DNA from: CAZAGT01 sp964484515
GTDB taxonomy: Bacteria > Desulfobacterota > DSM-4660 > Desulfatiglandales > HGW-15
Length of the DNA stretch: 6,518 nt
Direction of reading: 5' to 3'
Assembly: GCA_964484515.1 (NCBI GenBank)
Contig: CAZAGT010000300.1
Location: 1 to 6,518 of the forward strand
The notes below the pieces were generated by a model. That model had not been told where the DNA came from. It saw nothing but the letters and a program-made list of their open reading frames with translations, and ran no database searches. Made by a program: the position numbers and the translations under genes. Numbering within the stretch: position 1 is the first letter of the stretch; every line of letters begins with the position of its first letter. Below, piece by piece: positions 5,755-6,518 of the stretch.

Positions 5755-6457
5755 AACGCTCCCCGAGGTAAGCCTTTAGGATATCAGGATTGCACGCCGC
5801 ATCTTCCGGCGAACAGTCCGCCAGTTTTTCCCCGTAGTTCAGCACCACCACGCGATCACTCAGACCCATGATGACCTTCATGACGTGTTCGACAATGATC
5901 ACGGTCACGCCGCTCTCCCGGATGCGGCGAATGAGCTCCATCATATCATCGGCCTCATTCGGCGTTGCGCCGGCAACGACTTCATCCAGCAATAAAAGCT
6001 CGGGTGAGGTCGCCAGGGCGCGGCCCAATTCCAACTTCTTGCGGTCGAAGACCGTCAAGTTGTGGGCCTCAATGTCCATCTGCTCACTCATGGCCAGAAA
6101 GTCCAGGACCTCTTCGGCCTTTTGGCGTGCCGACTTCCGGTCCGAAGTCTCAGCAAACCCGCCCACCATGATGTTCTCTATGAGGCTCAATTCACCGAAA
6201 GGTTTGGATAGCTGGAAGGTCCANNNNNNNNNNATATCCCAGGGTCGAAGTCCAGTAATGGGTGCCCCTTTGAAATAGACCTCACCCTGGTCGGGAGGAA
6301 AATAGCCGGCAATCATGTTAAAGGCCGTGGTCTTGCCGGCGCCGTTAGGTCCTATCAACCCCAGGATCTCGCCCCTTTCCAGGGAGAAGCTGAAGTTGTT
6401 GACGGCCCTTACGCCCCCAAAGTCCTTGCACAGTCCCTTGACTTCAAGTAGTGGCAT
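5726..6457 (-). CDS. livG: Branched-chain amino acid ABC transporter, ATP-binding protein LivG (contains assembly gap)
   Basis: This is the second ATPase of the HAAT importer, expected to pair with LivF. As given it has 243 residues, four of them undetermined (75-78) because of the N run. Walker A is 'GPNGAGKTT' (36-44), the Q-loop is 'TFQ' with Gln82, Walker B is 'LLLLDE' (154-159) with Glu159, and the H-loop is His191 in 'VEHVM'. The signature, normally LSGGQ, reads 'LTVFD' (134-138), a degenerate form that I recall from other LivG-type proteins. 'SDRVVVLNYGEKLADCSPEDA' and 'AYLGE' near the C-terminus are typical LivG features. The Walker A-to-Q-loop segment is about three residues shorter than in E. 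coli LivG, most likely an artefact of the fixed-length gap. The ATG at 6457 has only a weak AGGAT upstream. The permease and binding-protein genes are expected beyond the window. Confidence 0.93.
   Translation of the reverse strand: MPLLEVKGLCKDFGGVRAVNNFSFSLERGEILGLIGPNGAGKTTAFNMIAGYFPPDQGEVYFKGAPITGLRPWDXXXXWTFQLSKPFGELSLIENIMVGGFAETSDRKSARQKAEEVLDFLAMSEQMDIEAHNLTVFDRKKLELGRALATSPELLLLDEVVAGATPNEADDMMELIRRIRESGVTVIIVEHVMKVIMGLSDRVVVLNYGEKLADCSPEDAACNPDILKAYLGERYVGAGNPST
5759..5764 (-). promoter_or_regulatory. Ribosome binding site of livF inside livG
   Basis: Read on the minus strand this is GGGGAG, four bases before the livF ATG. It lies within the last codons of livG, which supports translational coupling of the two ATPase genes. 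Confidence 0.65.
6224..6233. other. Assembly gap (10 N) inside livG
   Basis: Ten undetermined bases fall between the 'RPWD' and 'TFQ' segments of LivG. The frame is kept across the gap, but comparison with E. coli LivG suggests about 19 bases belong here rather than 10. A run of exactly ten Ns is commonly a scaffolder's placeholder. The Trp next to the gap, where family members usually have Arg before 'TFQ', may also be an edge error (TGG for CGG). Confidence 0.97.
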
Positions 6458-6492
6458 ACATCGATGATCCTATCCTAATTCAAAAGGAATAA

Positions 6493-6512
6493 ACCACTGG
6501 CATGCCAGTGGT
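6493..6512. repeat. Perfect 20-base palindrome upstream of livG
   Basis: ACCACTGG is followed by CATG and then its exact reverse complement, giving a perfect 20-base palindrome or an 8-bp stem with a CATG loop. On the minus strand it lies 35 bases before the livG ATG and is followed by a T-rich run (9 of 12 bases, 6481-6492), so it could act as a weak intrinsic terminator or attenuator in that direction. It could equally be a dimeric operator or a copy of a dispersed palindromic repeat. It lies near the window edge, so the upstream gene cannot be seen. Confidence 0.75.
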
Positions 6513-6518
6513 ATGAAC

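Noticed and set aside
1..6518. CRISPR arrays, tRNA or rRNA genes, insertion sequences, phage or toxin-antitoxin genes
   Set aside because: I saw no spaced direct repeats, cloverleaf, transposase, integrase or small toxin-like protein on either strand.

Overview
The window reads as ordinary bacterial chromosome, probably a draft or metagenome-assembled contig, because it contains a 10-base N run inside a gene. Base composition looks moderately GC-rich by eye and is even across the genes. The soluble multi-sensor hybrid kinase (PocR-type sensor, two PAS, one GAF, an 'IAHxFNNLL' kinase core and a C-terminal receiver) beside a branched-chain amino acid type ABC transporter is a mix common in Desulfobacterota (former Deltaproteobacteria) and some related soil and sediment lineages. 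That placement is an inference from protein style, and no rRNA or marker gene confirms it.

Layout, left to right. Positions 1-341 hold no convincing gene. They contain a nested set of inverted repeats (4-85), a TGTCA-N6-TGACA dyad (177-192) and a bulged hairpin (262-295) just ahead of the kinase start. Positions 342-3458 (+) encode a 1038-residue cytoplasmic hybrid histidine kinase. After a 119-base gap with a plausible promoter and a strong ribosome binding site comes a 123-residue single-domain cupin (3578-3949, +). A zinc-dependent medium-chain dehydrogenase follows (best start GTG at 3998, ending 5032, +). On the opposite strand, converging with only 11 bases between stop codons, are livF (5044-5754) and livG (5726-6457), the two ATPases of a hydrophobic/branched-chain amino acid importer. 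They overlap by 29 bases. The permease and binding-protein genes would be expected beyond 6518. A perfect 20-base palindrome (6493-6512) sits just upstream of livG.

The cupin and dehydrogenase look like a small two-gene operon for oxidation of a polyol, sugar or hydroxy-acid substrate that I cannot name. The kinase may be the sensory partner of a separate response regulator, and nothing in the sequence ties it firmly to either neighbour. LivG and LivF should pair as the ATP-hydrolysing core of an uptake system. Their motifs predict one consensus and one degenerate ATP site.

I did not find a clearly new biological system. The items most worth a second look are the palindrome before livG, the structured leader at the left edge, the Asp-to-Asn change beside the kinase phospho-histidine, and the N gap in livG, which is probably about nine bases too short.
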